61,437 nucleotides of DNA from positions 1 through 61,437 of the forward strand of contig NZ_NIOF01000022.1 of NCBI RefSeq assembly GCF_002205645.1. Direction: 5' to 3'. Made by a program: the position numbers and the translations under genes. This document shows, piece after piece, positions 18,692-29,030 of this stretch. The stretch's first letter is position 1. Every line of letters starts with the position of its first letter. The notes below the pieces were generated by a model, which worked only from the letters and a program-made list of their open reading frames with translations, searched no databases and was not told the DNA's origin. Source of the stretch: Roseateles aquatilis. Lineage in GTDB: Bacteria > Pseudomonadota > Gammaproteobacteria > Burkholderiales > Burkholderiaceae_C.

Positions 18692-21085
18692 TCAGGCCGG
18701 CGCGCGCGTCTCGTGGGGCGTGGACAACGGGCCGGATCGCCGCGACGGCGGTGGTGTCGAGAGCAGGCGCAGCAGCGTGTCCGCGTCGAACGGCTTGTGC
18801 AGCACCGGCACGCCGCGCGCCGCGTAGTCGGCGAACAGCCCGGCCAGGCGCGGACCGACATCGCCGGTCATCACCACGGCGGTCGAGTCGAAACGCGCGC
18901 CGAAGAGCGCCAGCGCCTGAACGCTGTCGCCGTCGGGCAGGCGGTGATCGCTCAGCAGCACCGGCGCCGCTGGCGGCGCGGACGGATCGGCATCGACGTC
19001 GATATCGGCGAGCGCTGCTCGCAGATCCGTCAGGCTGGCCATCGGGACGACCTCCGCGCCCCAGGCGACGAGCCGCTCGACCAGCGCGTCGCGCAGGGCG
19101 CCGTCGTCCTCCAGCAACCAGACCGCGCGCCCCTGCAACGGCGCCGCGGCCGGTTCGACCGCCGCCGCCGGGCGGGCATCCGCCGGCGCGGACGGCAGCT
19201 CGATCCAGAAGCAGCTGCCCCGCCCCGGCCGCGACGCCAGCCCCAGCGCGTGGCCCATCAACGCGGCGCTGCGCCGCACGATGGCCAGGCCGAGCCCGAG
19301 GCCCTGATTGCGGTCCCGCTGCGGGTTGTCCAGCTGCACGAACTCCTCGAAGACCTGGCGCTGATCGGCGGGTGCGATGCCGCGTCCGCTGTCCCAGACC
19401 TGCAGCAGCCACCGCGAGCCGCGCCGGCGCACGCCCACCAGCACCCCGCCGCGCGACGTGTAGCGCAGCGCGTTGCCCACCAGGTTGCGCAGCATCTGGT
19501 CCAGCAGCACCGGATCGGAAGCCACGACCGCGTCGGTCGGGCGCAAGCGCAACCGCAGTCCACGGGCCTGGGCGTGGGGCTGCTCGTGCAACGCGATGGC
19601 GTCGAACAGCGGCTGCAGCGCCACCGGCCGCGGTGTCGGCGCGGCATTGCCCGCGTCCAGGCGCGAGAGGTCCATCAGCCCGCGCAGCAGATCCTCCAGC
19701 GCCAGCACGGCCTGGCTGAGCTTGTCCATCAAGGCCAGCGCCGGGCCGCCCATCGCGGCGACGCGCTCGCGCACCAGCCCGGCCAGCAGGCCGATCGCCG
19801 CCACCGGCTGACGCAGGTCGTGGCTGGCCGCGGCCAGGAATCGCGACTTGGCGGCGTTGGCGTCGGCCAGCTCGATGGTGCGCTCGGCCACGCGGCGCTC
19901 CAGCATCAGGCTCAGTTCCTCGGCCCGCTCCAGGCCGCGGACCAGCCGGTTCAGCAGCATGCCGGCGTAACCCGCCAGCGCGAACGGCGCGGTGTAGGCC
20001 ATCCAGAAGAAGTCGGTGACCGGGAGCCAACTGCGCAGGAAGGCGTAGTCGTGCGCGCCGGACAGCACCAGCGCGCCCACGCCCAGGCACAGCATCGCGA
20101 GTGCCAGACCCCGCTGCCCCCGCAGCAGCCGTGCCATCAGCAACAGCGCGCCCACGCCCATCACGATCAGCAGCGGATAGACCACCTGCCGCACCGGCGC
20201 GAACAGGCCGACCGCCGCCGCGACGGCGCCCAGCAGCGGCAGACCCGGCAGCGCCAGGGCGTACACCCGTCGCAGGCGCGGACGCGGGCGGCCCGCCAGC
20301 TCGATGGAGAACAGGCCGAGCAAGGCGACGGTGCCGCACTGCGCGGAGTAGTAAAGCCAATCGCTGAGCCCCGACGAGAACGGCGACGCGGCGATGAAGT
20401 AATCGAAGTTGCGCATCGACGCGATCAGCCAGAGCGCGCCGAACAGCCCGGTCGCGCGCTCCTGCGGACGCCGCCACCACAGCAGCAGCATGCAGGCCGC
20501 CAACGCCGCGCCGGCGATGTTGAGGTGCTGCGGCCAGCGGGTGTCCCAACCCCGGTCCGACTCGTAGCGCGGCCGCAGGTCGGTGTCCGGACCGATCTCC
20601 ACGGGCGACAGGCCGGCGCGGGTGCTGAAGGTCAGCTCCAGGCGCAGTTCGTTGTCGCCCCGACGAAACAGGGTGGGCGCCAGCGGGAGGTAGGCCGGCA
20701 GCAACCGAAGCCGCGCGCTGCCGTGGCCGCCCTGCTCATGGACCAGGCGACCGTTCAGGTAGATGCGATGCACGCTGGCCAGTCGGTCGATGCGCAAGCC
20801 CCAAAGCGTGTCGCCCGGCGGCTGGTCGAGGTGGAAGCGCAGCCGGTAGCGCGCGCCCCTCAGCGCGCCGCTGGCCGGCCCGGCCCAGGTGTCGGGCAGC
20901 GCCACGGTCTGCGCGACGGCCTCGCCGTCCTTCAGGCGCTCGGCCTGGCGAATCTCGATCGCGAGCGCGGGACGCGCCCAGAGCAGCGCGAGGAACAGGA
21001 CCACCGCGACCAGCCATCCGACGGCGTCGCCGGCGGCGCGTCCGGCTCGACCGACGTCACCGCGCGCCCGATCCGGGCTGTCCAT
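18692..21085 (-). CDS. 7TMR-DISM hybrid sensor histidine kinase with C-terminal receiver
   Basis: About 797 residues. The start at 21085 is preferred because a GAGAGG ribosome site lies 7 nt upstream; the longer frame is unsupported. Order of parts: signal/TM segment, an extracellular jelly-roll sensor (about 40-180), seven membrane helices (about 185-395), a HisKA domain with His in AASHDLRQPVAAIG, an HATPase with DSGRGIAPADQRQVFEEF and GLGLGLAIV, and a receiver with Asp in LLSDHRLPDGDS. 7TMR-DISM sensors often bind carbohydrates. No response regulator is directly adjacent. Confidence 0.87.
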   Translation of the reverse strand: MDSPDRARGDVGRAGRAAGDAVGWLVAVVLFLALLWARPALAIEIRQAERLKDGEAVAQTVALPDTWAGPASGALRGARYRLRFHLDQPPGDTLWGLRIDRLASVHRIYLNGRLVHEQGGHGSARLRLLPAYLPLAPTLFRRGDNELRLELTFSTRAGLSPVEIGPDTDLRPRYESDRGWDTRWPQHLNIAGAALAACMLLLWWRRPQERATGLFGALWLIASMRNFDYFIAASPFSSGLSDWLYYSAQCGTVALLGLFSIELAGRPRPRLRRVYALALPGLPLLGAVAAAVGLFAPVRQVVYPLLIVMGVGALLLMARLLRGQRGLALAMLCLGVGALVLSGAHDYAFLRSWLPVTDFFWMAYTAPFALAGYAGMLLNRLVRGLERAEELSLMLERRVAERTIELADANAAKSRFLAAASHDLRQPVAAIGLLAGLVRERVAAMGGPALALMDKLSQAVLALEDLLRGLMDLSRLDAGNAAPTPRPVALQPLFDAIALHEQPHAQARGLRLRLRPTDAVVASDPVLLDQMLRNLVGNALRYTSRGGVLVGVRRRGSRWLLQVWDSGRGIAPADQRQVFEEFVQLDNPQRDRNQGLGLGLAIVRRSAALMGHALGLASRPGRGSCFWIELPSAPADARPAAAVEPAAAPLQGRAVWLLEDDGALRDALVERLVAWGAEVVPMASLTDLRAALADIDVDADPSAPPAAPVLLSDHRLPDGDSVQALALFGARFDSTAVVMTGDVGPRLAGLFADYAARGVPVLHKPFDADTLLRLLSTPPPSRRSGPLSTPHETRAPA

Positions 21086-21137
21086 GCGCATGCCTCTCTC
21101 CCGATGCGCGGCGAGTCTAGCCGGACAATGCGCGCCC

Positions 21138-21731
21138 ATGCCCCAGAGTCTTTCCGCTCCCGTCCACAGCGAGCTGGTGATCAAGAAGAGCCGCTTCCTC
21201 GGTTGCGTCGAGGCCGTACCGGATCGCGCGGCGGCGCTGGCGCGGGTCGAGCAGCTGCGCGCGCTGCACCCCGGCGCGGCCCATGTCTGTTGGGCGCTGA
21301 TGGCGGGCGGCCAATCCGCCGCCAACGACGACGGCGAGCCCGGCGGCACCGCCGGCCGGCCGATGCTGGAGGTGCTGCGCCACCAGGATCTGGAGGGCGT
21401 GCTGGCCACCGTGGTGCGCTACTTCGGCGGGGTGAAGCTGGGCGCGGGCGGGCTGGTGCGGGCCTACACCGACGCGATCGCGCAGGCGCTGCTGACGGCG
21501 GAGAAGGTGCCGGTGGTGCGCTTGCGGACACTGCGCTGCACGCTGCCCTACGCGCAGGAGGGCCTGCTGCGCCGCGAGGCGCAGCGGGTCGGCGCCGAGC
21601 TGGTCGACGTGACGCACGGCGCGCTGGTGGAAGCGACGCTGCGGCTGCCGGAGACGGCGGCGGACGGCTTCGTCGCGGGGTTGAACGAGGCCGGGCAGGG
21701 GCGGATCGGGTGGTTGCGCGACAGGCCCTGA
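21138..21731 (+). CDS. YigZ/IMPACT-family protein (UPF0029)
   Basis: About 197 residues from the ATG at 21138. Signature segments are IKKSRFLGCVEAVPDRAAAL, the NDDGEPGGTAGRPMLEVL motif and VVRYFGGVKLGAGGLVRAY, followed by the C-terminal DUF1949-like ferredoxin fold. The family is widespread; the bacterial role is poorly defined. It diverges from the hybrid kinase gene across 52 bp. Confidence 0.93.
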   Translation: MPQSLSAPVHSELVIKKSRFLGCVEAVPDRAAALARVEQLRALHPGAAHVCWALMAGGQSAANDDGEPGGTAGRPMLEVLRHQDLEGVLATVVRYFGGVKLGAGGLVRAYTDAIAQALLTAEKVPVVRLRTLRCTLPYAQEGLLRREAQRVGAELVDVTHGALVEATLRLPETAADGFVAGLNEAGQGRIGWLRDRP

Positions 21732-21753
21732 ACCGCCTCGCGTCAGGCGTGGA

Positions 21754-22437
21754 TCACAGACCGGTCATCAGCCGGATGCGTTCCAGCACGACGGGTTTCC
21801 TTCCCGCATCGCCGCCGAGCAGCCAGAGCAGTTGATCGTCGAAGGTCGGATCAGCGATCAGCGCCTCGAATTCATCGGCGATGAAGTCACGTGCTTCGCT
21901 CGGCGCCGCCAGCACCTCGGACACGATCTCGGGCCGCCCGTCGATCACGTTGATCACGTCCTCCAGATCATGGTGCAGATAGTCACCGCCACCTCTTGAT
22001 CGGAACGCCTCGAGCTTGGTGGCCAGGAACATCGGTGCGGCGATGACACGGATCGTTCCGCCGCCGGGCAGCTGACGCGCCATCGCGGTCCTTGCGGCCA
22101 GGGCGTACCAACTGTTGGTGAAGTTCAGGATCCCCTCTTCGGTGGGCATGATGTCCACGATCGTGCCGCCCAGGTGCCACCGACAGATCACCTCCGCATC
22201 CGCCGACTCGCGGAACCCGCGCTGCTTGAGCCGCTCGCAGAACTCGTAGTACGACGCCCTAGGCGTCACTTCGGTCACCAGATCGACGTCCAATGTCGCG
22301 CGCACCACCGGCCGCGCGGCATCGGTGATGAGCATCCCCGTCGCGCAACCTCCGACGAGGATCACCTCGTCGACCAGAGCGCCCAGGGCATGGGCGACCA
22401 ACTCGACGCCCGGGAGGTTCGGATCATCGTGCCTCAT
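21754..22437 (-). CDS. AbiEii-like nucleotidyltransferase (candidate toxin)
   Basis: About 227 residues. It carries a minimal nucleotidyltransferase core: GG in VILVGGCATGMLIT, the D-x-D metal pair in RATLDVDLVTE, a later acidic residue in IVDIMPTEEG, and the AbiEii-like downstream elements FLATKLEAF and DLEDVINVIDGR. AbiEii/MenT-type enzymes modify tRNA or other targets and act as toxins. Its ATG overlaps the stop of the upstream winged-helix gene by 4 bp (ATGA). It sits in an accessory patch between housekeeping genes. Toxin activity is inference. Confidence 0.75.
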   Translation of the reverse strand: MRHDDPNLPGVELVAHALGALVDEVILVGGCATGMLITDAARPVVRATLDVDLVTEVTPRASYYEFCERLKQRGFRESADAEVICRWHLGGTIVDIMPTEEGILNFTNSWYALAARTAMARQLPGGGTIRVIAAPMFLATKLEAFRSRGGGDYLHHDLEDVINVIDGRPEIVSEVLAAPSEARDFIADEFEALIADPTFDDQLLWLLGGDAGRKPVVLERIRLMTGL

Positions 22438-23021
22438 GCGAAGTAGCGGGGCAGGTGCTGATGAGCCAGCTCGCGTTCCCGCGACGCCCCCGCGCGGATG
22501 GCATCGATCAGGGCCATCACTTCGTAAAGACGCCGATCGCGCCTGGCGGCCTCTGGCACGGTCGGGTACAGCGGACACAGCGCGATGCCCCGCGTCGTGC
22601 CGTCCTTGTCGGGCCAGACCACGCGCAGATCGTCCGCGGCGGCGAACGCCGCGGCCAACGGCGGCGCCGATCCTGCCGTCGGGCAGCCCGTCGTCACCGG
22701 GCCGAAGACTGGCGGGAACGCGTACTTGAGCCCATGGACGATGAACTCCATCAGCGCCACGCGATTCGCGCGCAGCTCCCCGAACTCCCGCACCAAAAGG
22801 CCCGAGGCCTGGCCGCGTTGCACCGACGCATGGGCCTCGGAGGCGGACAGGTTCAAGCTGGCGGCCAACGTCGCGAAGGTCAGGCTATCGCCCGCCGTGG
22901 CCATCGCCACCCGACCCGCCATCAGGAGGTCTTGCGGCTTCAGGGCCGTCTGCTTCAACTGAACCGGTGCATGCCTCACGACGTTCGGGATTCGGAAATA
23001 GAGAATGACCGATCGTCGCAT
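22434..23021 (-). CDS. Winged-helix protein coupled to the nucleotidyltransferase (candidate antitoxin/regulator)
   Basis: About 195 residues from the ATG at 23021 (a GTG at 23024 is adjacent). An HTH-like stretch is visible around TFATLAASLNLSASEAHASV, followed by GLLVREFGELRANRVALMEF. The rest has no recognised domain. It is not a textbook AbiEi antitoxin but occupies the antitoxin position: first gene, DNA-binding, with a 4-bp overlap to the transferase. A perfect palindrome sits 104 bp upstream. Confidence 0.65.
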   Translation of the reverse strand: MRRSVILYFRIPNVVRHAPVQLKQTALKPQDLLMAGRVAMATAGDSLTFATLAASLNLSASEAHASVQRGQASGLLVREFGELRANRVALMEFIVHGLKYAFPPVFGPVTTGCPTAGSAPPLAAAFAAADDLRVVWPDKDGTTRGIALCPLYPTVPEAARRDRRLYEVMALIDAIRAGASRERELAHQHLPRYFA

Positions 23022-23213
23022 CACGGACCTAGAGAGGCAAGCCCGACGAATACGGGGATTCGATGCCTCGTGGAGGCCATGCGTTCCCCATTCCCGAATG
23101 ACGAATGTGCGATGGATGCCTTAATTATTCTAAATTTAGAATAAATTGCAGTTGAAATGCAAAATCCGTTGGTTTAATCTCGATACGTCAAGTTTAAGCA
23201 GGACGGCGGTGCC
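23022..23213. promoter_or_regulatory. AT-rich divergent promoter with 20-bp perfect palindrome
   Basis: This intergenic region is markedly AT-richer than its surroundings. At 23125-23144 lies TTATTCTAAATTTAGAATAA, a perfect 20-bp palindrome. It stands between the winged-helix/transferase pair and the divergent gene at 23214. It is a good operator candidate for autoregulation by the winged-helix protein. Confidence 0.6.
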
Positions 23214-23948
23214 ATGCAGGTGATTCGCAGGAGAAGTCCCCGAGGCCCGACCATGCCGTTGGACGAAGCCATCGAACGGGTCGGCACCGCCCTCGAGCGC
23301 CAACAGCTGGAGGCTGCCTCGACGGAAGTCGTCGCGCAGCATCTGGGCTACAAGTCCGCCAACAGCGGCACCGCGCTGTCCGCCATCGCCAGCCTGAGGT
23401 ACTTCGGGCTGCTGGACCGTCCCGAGGACGGCATGCTCGCCGTCACCCCGGCTTTCAAAGAGTTCCGCTTCAACCCAGACGAGCACCAACGACGAGAACT
23501 GCTGATCCGGTTCCTGCGAACGCCTCCCCTCTTCGCGGAACTGCTCGATCTCTACGTCGGCGGCCTGCCGTCGGATGCGAATCTGCGATATGAGCTGATC
23601 CAACGCGGCTTCCTGCCATCGGCAGCCGAGGCCTGCGCGACTGTCTTTCGCAGGTCCGTGGAATGGGTGGACTATTTCCGCCCCCAGCGGGAGAACGGAT
23701 CGCCGGCTCCGGCGTCGTCGCCAATGGTCACCCCGCTCCCGGGCAATGGCGCGGCAAGCGCCCCGCCCCTGGAAGCCCCGGCCGCCATCGCCTCCACGTC
23801 GGACGCCGACGCCATCCCCGTGCGGCTGTCGGGGGGGCGTCGCGCCTGGATCGTGGTGCCGCCCCGACTCTTCGAGGCGGACAAGCTGCGTCTCAAGGCC
23901 CAGATCGATCTGCTGTTGACGGTCGAGCAGGAGACGGGCGAGGCCTGA
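23214..23948 (+). CDS. Uncharacterised winged-helix-like protein, divergent from the NTase pair
   Basis: 244 residues (or 231 from the ATG at 23253, which has GAGG 7 nt upstream). The first ~150 residues are helical, and LDEAIERVGTALERQQLEAA with HLGYKSANSGTALSAIASLR, then YFGLL, look like a winged-helix fold resembling DUF5343-type proteins. A Pro/Ala-rich linker follows, then a C-terminal segment GGRRAWIVVPPRLFEADKLR with a possible coiled helix. No catalytic motif is seen. It probably belongs to the same accessory module as the divergent pair. Confidence 0.6.
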   Translation: MQVIRRRSPRGPTMPLDEAIERVGTALERQQLEAASTEVVAQHLGYKSANSGTALSAIASLRYFGLLDRPEDGMLAVTPAFKEFRFNPDEHQRRELLIRFLRTPPLFAELLDLYVGGLPSDANLRYELIQRGFLPSAAEACATVFRRSVEWVDYFRPQRENGSPAPASSPMVTPLPGNGAASAPPLEAPAAIASTSDADAIPVRLSGGRRAWIVVPPRLFEADKLRLKAQIDLLLTVEQETGEA

Positions 23949-24048
23949 TCCGCAGGCGCCGCGGCGCCGTGCGCGACACCCGGACGCGGGGAGCACGGAG
24001 GATGGCCCCGTCATGAATGGCGAAGCCTCGCGGGCGCGCCCGGCCTAG

Positions 24049-25437
<1,389 letters not shown>

Positions 25438-25494
25438 ACCGCCCGCCGCCGACCGCCCTCCCGCGCCCGACCGGCGCGGGCCGCCCGAAAAGAC

Positions 25495-25524
25495 AAAAGC
25501 CGCTGATCACTCAGCGGCTTTTTT
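25495..25524 (+). terminator. argG terminator
   Basis: Stem AAAAGCCGCTGA with a 4-nt loop and its complement, ending in TTTTTT, 58 bp past the argG stop. Confidence 0.92.
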
Positions 25525-25572
25525 GTTGGCCGGCGCCTCGGGTCCTCGGGTCCTCGCGGGCCGGGCCCGCGC

Positions 25573-26250
25573 TCAGCGGCGGCGACGGCGGGCGATGAAG
25601 CCCAGGGCGCCCAGGCCGGCCAGCATCAGCGCGTAGGTCTCCGGCTCCGGCACGGCGGAGGTCAGCGCGGTGACGTTGGAGCTGAGGAACTCGGTGCGCA
25701 GGCCGGTGAAGTTGTAGCCGGCGGTCGCGGTGTTGTTGACGATGAACTCCAGGGTGTTCACGCCGGCCACGAAGCCGCTGCTGGCCGCGAAGGTGGTCCA
25801 GTCGAGGTAGCCCTTCTCCGCGCCCATCGTCGAGATGACGTTGCCGTTCAGCAGCACCGTGCCGTTGTTGTCCGCCGACCAGCGGCCGGTGAACGAGGCG
25901 GTGCTGGCGTTGAAACCGGTCAGGTCGAAGGTCAGCGTCCACTTGAACACGCCGGCCGTCGAGCCGGTGTCGAAGACGTCGCTCTGCGTCGCGGTCGGGA
26001 CCAGCCAGGACGAGGTGGCGGAGTTCGCGATCCAGTTCGGGAACGGCGCATCGTTGCCGTTGGTGACGTAGCCGTGGCCAGACAGGCCGGTCGAATCGCC
26101 CGCGATCGCCGCGAACGAGTAATGCCCGTCGGCGCTGCCGGCGCCCAGGCCGCTGCCGGTGTTGACCAGGCCGCCGATGGTGGCGGCCGAGGCCAGGCCG
26201 CTGACCAGCGCGGCGGCGACAGCGATCGAGGTACGGGCAAGCAGCGTCAT
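25573..26250 (-). CDS. PEP-CTERM sorting-domain protein
   Basis: About 225 residues from the ATG at 26250; a longer frame adds a non-signal extension. The N-terminal signal TSIAVAAALVSGLASAA precedes a beta-rich secreted body, and the C-terminus has the full PEP-CTERM tripartite signal: VPEPETYALML, a hydrophobic helix GLGALGFIA and a basic tail RRRRR. Such proteins are cleaved by an exosortase and exported, often with exopolysaccharide. No exosortase is in this window. Specific role unknown. Confidence 0.85.
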   Translation of the reverse strand: MTLLARTSIAVAAALVSGLASAATIGGLVNTGSGLGAGSADGHYSFAAIAGDSTGLSGHGYVTNGNDAPFPNWIANSATSSWLVPTATQSDVFDTGSTAGVFKWTLTFDLTGFNASTASFTGRWSADNNGTVLLNGNVISTMGAEKGYLDWTTFAASSGFVAGVNTLEFIVNNTATAGYNFTGLRTEFLSSNVTALTSAVPEPETYALMLAGLGALGFIARRRRR

Positions 26251-26440
26251 GTCGATTCCCGATGGAAAGGTGAATGCGGGGTGAGAGGCACGTCCCGTCG
26301 GTATTTTTTTCCGATCGTGGCCGTCGCGCGGAGCGCGCCGACACGGATAGCAGGATTCGGGCCTTGTGCGGTCCATTGTCCCTAAACCAGGCGGCCGGCA
26401 GTCCCCCATGGGCGCGGGGGTCTGTGGCGTGCGTGCCGAT

Positions 26441-27481
26441 TCAGCGCCGGCGCTCCAGCAGCATCGCGTCGCCGTAGCTGAAGAAGCGGTACCGCTGCGC
26501 GATCGCGTGGCGATAGAGCGCCATGACCGGCTCGTAGCCGGCGAAAGCCGACACCAGCATCATCAGCGTGCTCTTGGGCAGGTGGAAATTGGTCACCAGC
26601 CGGTCGACGACCTGGAAGTCGAACCCCGGGGTGATGAAGATGTCGGTCTCCCGCGCGCCGGCCTTCAGGGTGCCGCCCAGCGCGGCCGATTCCAGCGCAC
26701 GCAGCGTCGTCGTGCCGACGGCGGTGACCTTGCCGCCCGCCGCGCGGCAGCGGGCGATCGCGTCGACGGTCTCCGGCGCGACCTGGAACCACTCGCTGTG
26801 CATCTTGTGGTCGGCCAGCGACTCCACCCGCACCGGCTGAAAGGTGCCCGCGCCGACGTGCAAGGTCACATGCGCGGTGCCGACGCCGCGCTCCGCCAGG
26901 CGCGCCAGCAGGGCCTCGTCGAAATGCAGCGCGGCCGTGGGCGCGGCGACGGCGCCCGGCTCGCGGGCGAAGACGGTCTGGTAGCGGCGCACGTCGTCGG
27001 CCGAGTCGCCGTGCTCGATGTACGGCGGCAACGGCACATGGCCGTGCCGCTCCAGCAGCTCGAACGGGTCGCCCGACAGGCGCAGGTGGAACAGGCCGTC
27101 GTCCGGTCCGCAGCGGCCGAGCACCTCGGCGTCGAAAGCCTCGGCGAAACGCACCACCGCGCCGGCCTTGGGGCTCTTGCTGGCGCGCATGTGGGCCCAG
27201 ACCTCGCGCGTGCCGGGCAGCACGCGCTCGACCAGCGCCTCCACCGCGCCGCCGCTGGACTTGGCGCCGTACAGCCGCGCCTTGATGACCTTCGTATTGT
27301 TGAAGACCAGCAGGTCGCCGGGGTTCAGCAGGTCCGGCAGCTCGCGGAAGATGCGGTCCACCGGCGGTTCGGCGCGGCCATCGAGCAGCCTCGAGGCGCT
27401 GCGCTCGGCGGCGGGATGCTGGGCGATCAGCTCGGGAGGCAGGGCGAAGTCGAAATCGCTCACCGTATACGGACGGGACAT
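26441..27481 (-). CDS. queA: S-adenosylmethionine:tRNA ribosyltransferase-isomerase
   Basis: About 346 residues from one of two in-frame ATGs at 27487 or 27481. Signature parts: [56 protein letters not shown], and [19 protein letters not shown] then [15 protein letters not shown]. It adds the epoxycyclopentane ring to preQ1 in tRNA, the step after Tgt, whose gene is about 10 kb upstream. The two genes are on the same strand but not linked in an operon here. Confidence 0.97.
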   Translation of the reverse strand: MSRPYTVSDFDFALPPELIAQHPAAERSASRLLDGRAEPPVDRIFRELPDLLNPGDLLVFNNTKVIKARLYGAKSSGGAVEALVERVLPGTREVWAHMRASKSPKAGAVVRFAEAFDAEVLGRCGPDDGLFHLRLSGDPFELLERHGHVPLPPYIEHGDSADDVRRYQTVFAREPGAVAAPTAALHFDEALLARLAERGVGTAHVTLHVGAGTFQPVRVESLADHKMHSEWFQVAPETVDAIARCRAAGGKVTAVGTTTLRALESAALGGTLKAGARETDIFITPGFDFQVVDRLVTNFHLPKSTLMMLVSAFAGYEPVMALYRHAIAQRYRFFSYGDAMLLERRR

Positions 27482-27575
27482 GCGCATGACGGGCCGGACG
27501 GACCCGTGACTGTCGAGAAATGGAAGCCGGGGATTGTCCCACGCAGCCCGGCGACGGGCGCCGCGCGCGGGGCCG

Positions 27576-28331
27576 CTACTGCCAGCGCGCGCCTTGCTGC
27601 AGCAGCGCCGCGAGGCGGCCGTTGCTGTGCAGGTCGCCCACGCCGCGCGCGAAGGCGGCGGCGAAGCGCTCACCCTCGGGGCGGGTCCGCGAGAACACCG
27701 TGTACAGCGGCAGCTCGGAGATCGCGGGCTCGACCCAGACCAACTTGCCGGCGCCCTCGCGCAACTGCGTCTCCAACAGATGGGCGCCGACGCCCTTGTC
27801 GATCAGCGCCAGGTCGACGCGACCGGCCAGCAGCTTGCGCAGGTTGGCCAGGTCGTCGACGGCGGTCTCGACCGGCAGCTTCGCAGCCTCGAAGCGCTCC
27901 GGGTTGGCGTAGCCGTTGACCACGCCGATGCGCTGGCCGCGCAGCGCGCTCATGTCGTCGACGCGGATCCTGTGGTCGGCGCGGCACATGAAACCGACCT
28001 GGTTCAGGATGCCCAGCGGCGGTGGGAACAGCATCGTGCGCTCGCGCTCGGCCGAGCGCCAGGTGCCGATGACGCCGTCGTGCTCGCCGCGCTGGAACTC
28101 CAGCAGCGCGCGCGCCCAGGGACGGAAGCTCAGCGTCATCGACTGCCCGGCCTGCCGCAGCGCGGCGCGGGTGATCTCGCAGGCGATGCCGCCGCCGGGC
28201 AGGGTGCTGCCGGTGTAGGGCGGGAACTCGGTCGCCACCAGCCGCACCGGCGTGTCCGCCGCGCGCGCCACCGTCGGCAGGACGGGCAGCGCGGCGACGA
28301 GCCGGCGAAGGCAATCACGACGGGTGGTCAT
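27576..28331 (-). CDS. Periplasmic solute-binding protein (ABC transporter type 3 family)
   Basis: About 251 residues. A Tat-like signal [20 protein letters not shown] is followed by the binding-protein fold: [20 protein letters not shown], then a domain with [36 protein letters not shown] and [14 protein letters not shown]. It looks like an amino-acid/polar-compound binding protein of SBP_bac_3 type. No permease or ATPase is next to it. The element's trb end is 171 bp upstream of its start, so its upstream region was interrupted by the insertion. Confidence 0.85.
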   Translation of the reverse strand: MTTRRDCLRRLVAALPVLPTVARAADTPVRLVATEFPPYTGSTLPGGGIACEITRAALRQAGQSMTLSFRPWARALLEFQRGEHDGVIGTWRSAERERTMLFPPPLGILNQVGFMCRADHRIRVDDMSALRGQRIGVVNGYANPERFEAAKLPVETAVDDLANLRKLLAGRVDLALIDKGVGAHLLETQLREGAGKLVWVEPAISELPLYTVFSRTRPEGERFAAAFARGVGDLHSNGRLAALLQQGARWQ

Positions 28332-28501
28332 GGGCGCGAGGCGGATGGCGAACTGCAGGTGGCGGCGGTGAGGTTCCTGGACGCGGCCCTTCAAGGCCGC
28401 ATGGGTCCAGCCTAGCAGGCGGCGCTCCCGCGGACCTCCCCTCGGACCCGCAGGACGTGGCGAAGACGCCGCGTCGCGGCGGCAATCGGTCACGCGCGGC
28501 C

Positions 28502-28509
28502 ATGAAAAA
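28502..28509 (-). other. Attachment-site core at the trb end of the element
   Basis: On the minus strand this octamer reads TTTTTCAT, the 8-bp core reported for Tn4371-family integration. It lies just left of the DUF2274-trbI end, the expected trb boundary, and the chromosomal gene ends 171 bp further left. The other copy should be beyond the integrase outside the window. An octamer can occur by chance, but its placement agrees exactly with gene content. Confidence 0.8.
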
Positions 28510-28784
28510 TGTCCGCTGTCAAGTCTTTTGTGAGGTCATGCAGCGGCGCAAAAGGTCTTATGGGGCAATAGGTTAGCCTAGATTCGGGCTGCGGCGCGCG
28601 CTTGCTGCATTTCTGGCTAGGTGCCACATGGGCGCTTTGCGGTGGCAAACGCAGGGGCGCCGCAGCGGGCAAGATCGCATAGCCATCTTATGCCCCGGCC
28701 TGTCGCAATCCATCCCCAGAAAGCGAAAGCGCAACCCGAGGGCTGCGCTTTCATCGTGAGTGGGTGGTGGATGCGTCCACATCG
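28510..28784. other. Non-coding tail between att core and DUF2274 gene
   Basis: 275 bp with no credible gene. The only clear structure is the hairpin at 28725-28752. It may hold end sequences recognised during excision. Confidence 0.45.
28725..28752 (-). terminator. Hairpin after the trb operon, possible terminator
   Basis: Stem GAAAGCGCA/TGCGCTTTC with an inner CCC/GGG pairing, 32 bp past the last trb-operon stop. The downstream T-tract on the minus strand is weak (CTTTCGCTTTCT). Confidence 0.45.
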
Positions 28785-29030
28785 TCAACCCGACTTCGGC
28801 GGTGCGGCCTTGCCCCTGCTTCCCTTTCTGAATCCCCGATCCCCCGCCATGAACGTCTCCAGCATGTGCGGGATCAACGTCGTTGCATCGACGGCCTCGC
28901 CATACGTCTGCGCGTGCAGTGCGGCGTAGGCGTCCAGGTCGGCTTTCAGGCTGGCCGGGCAGGTGAACGTCAGCTTCGTGCTACCGCTGGACGGCAACGG
29001 GCCGAGGCGGAGTTTTCGGGCGGTACTCAT
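28785..29030 (-). CDS. DUF2274 domain protein, last gene of the trb operon
   Basis: 81 residues from the ATG at 29030, which overlaps the trbI stop by 4 bp. Its body, LRLGPLPSSGSTKLTFTCPA, followed by a helix LKADLDAYAALHAQTYGEAV and IPHMLETFMAGDRGFRK, matches the small DUF2274 proteins that sit behind trbI in Tn4371-like elements. The fold looks ribbon-helix-helix-like. Function unknown; position suggests a link with transfer. Confidence 0.85.
   Translation of the reverse strand: MSTARKLRLGPLPSSGSTKLTFTCPASLKADLDAYAALHAQTYGEAVDATTLIPHMLETFMAGDRGFRKGSRGKAAPPKSG

Noticed and set aside
18713-21835. Plus-strand frame of 1040 codons
   Set aside because: It lies opposite the hybrid kinase and over yigZ, with Arg/Gln/His-rich sequence; shadow of real genes.
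22434-23021. Calling the winged-helix gene a definite AbiEi antitoxin
   Set aside because: The position fits, but the sequence lacks the recognisable AbiEi C-terminal domain, so only a candidate role is given.
28332-28501. A tRNA gene as the integration target
   Set aside because: No tRNA-like cloverleaf is visible on either side of the att core. Tn4371-type elements do not need a tRNA target.
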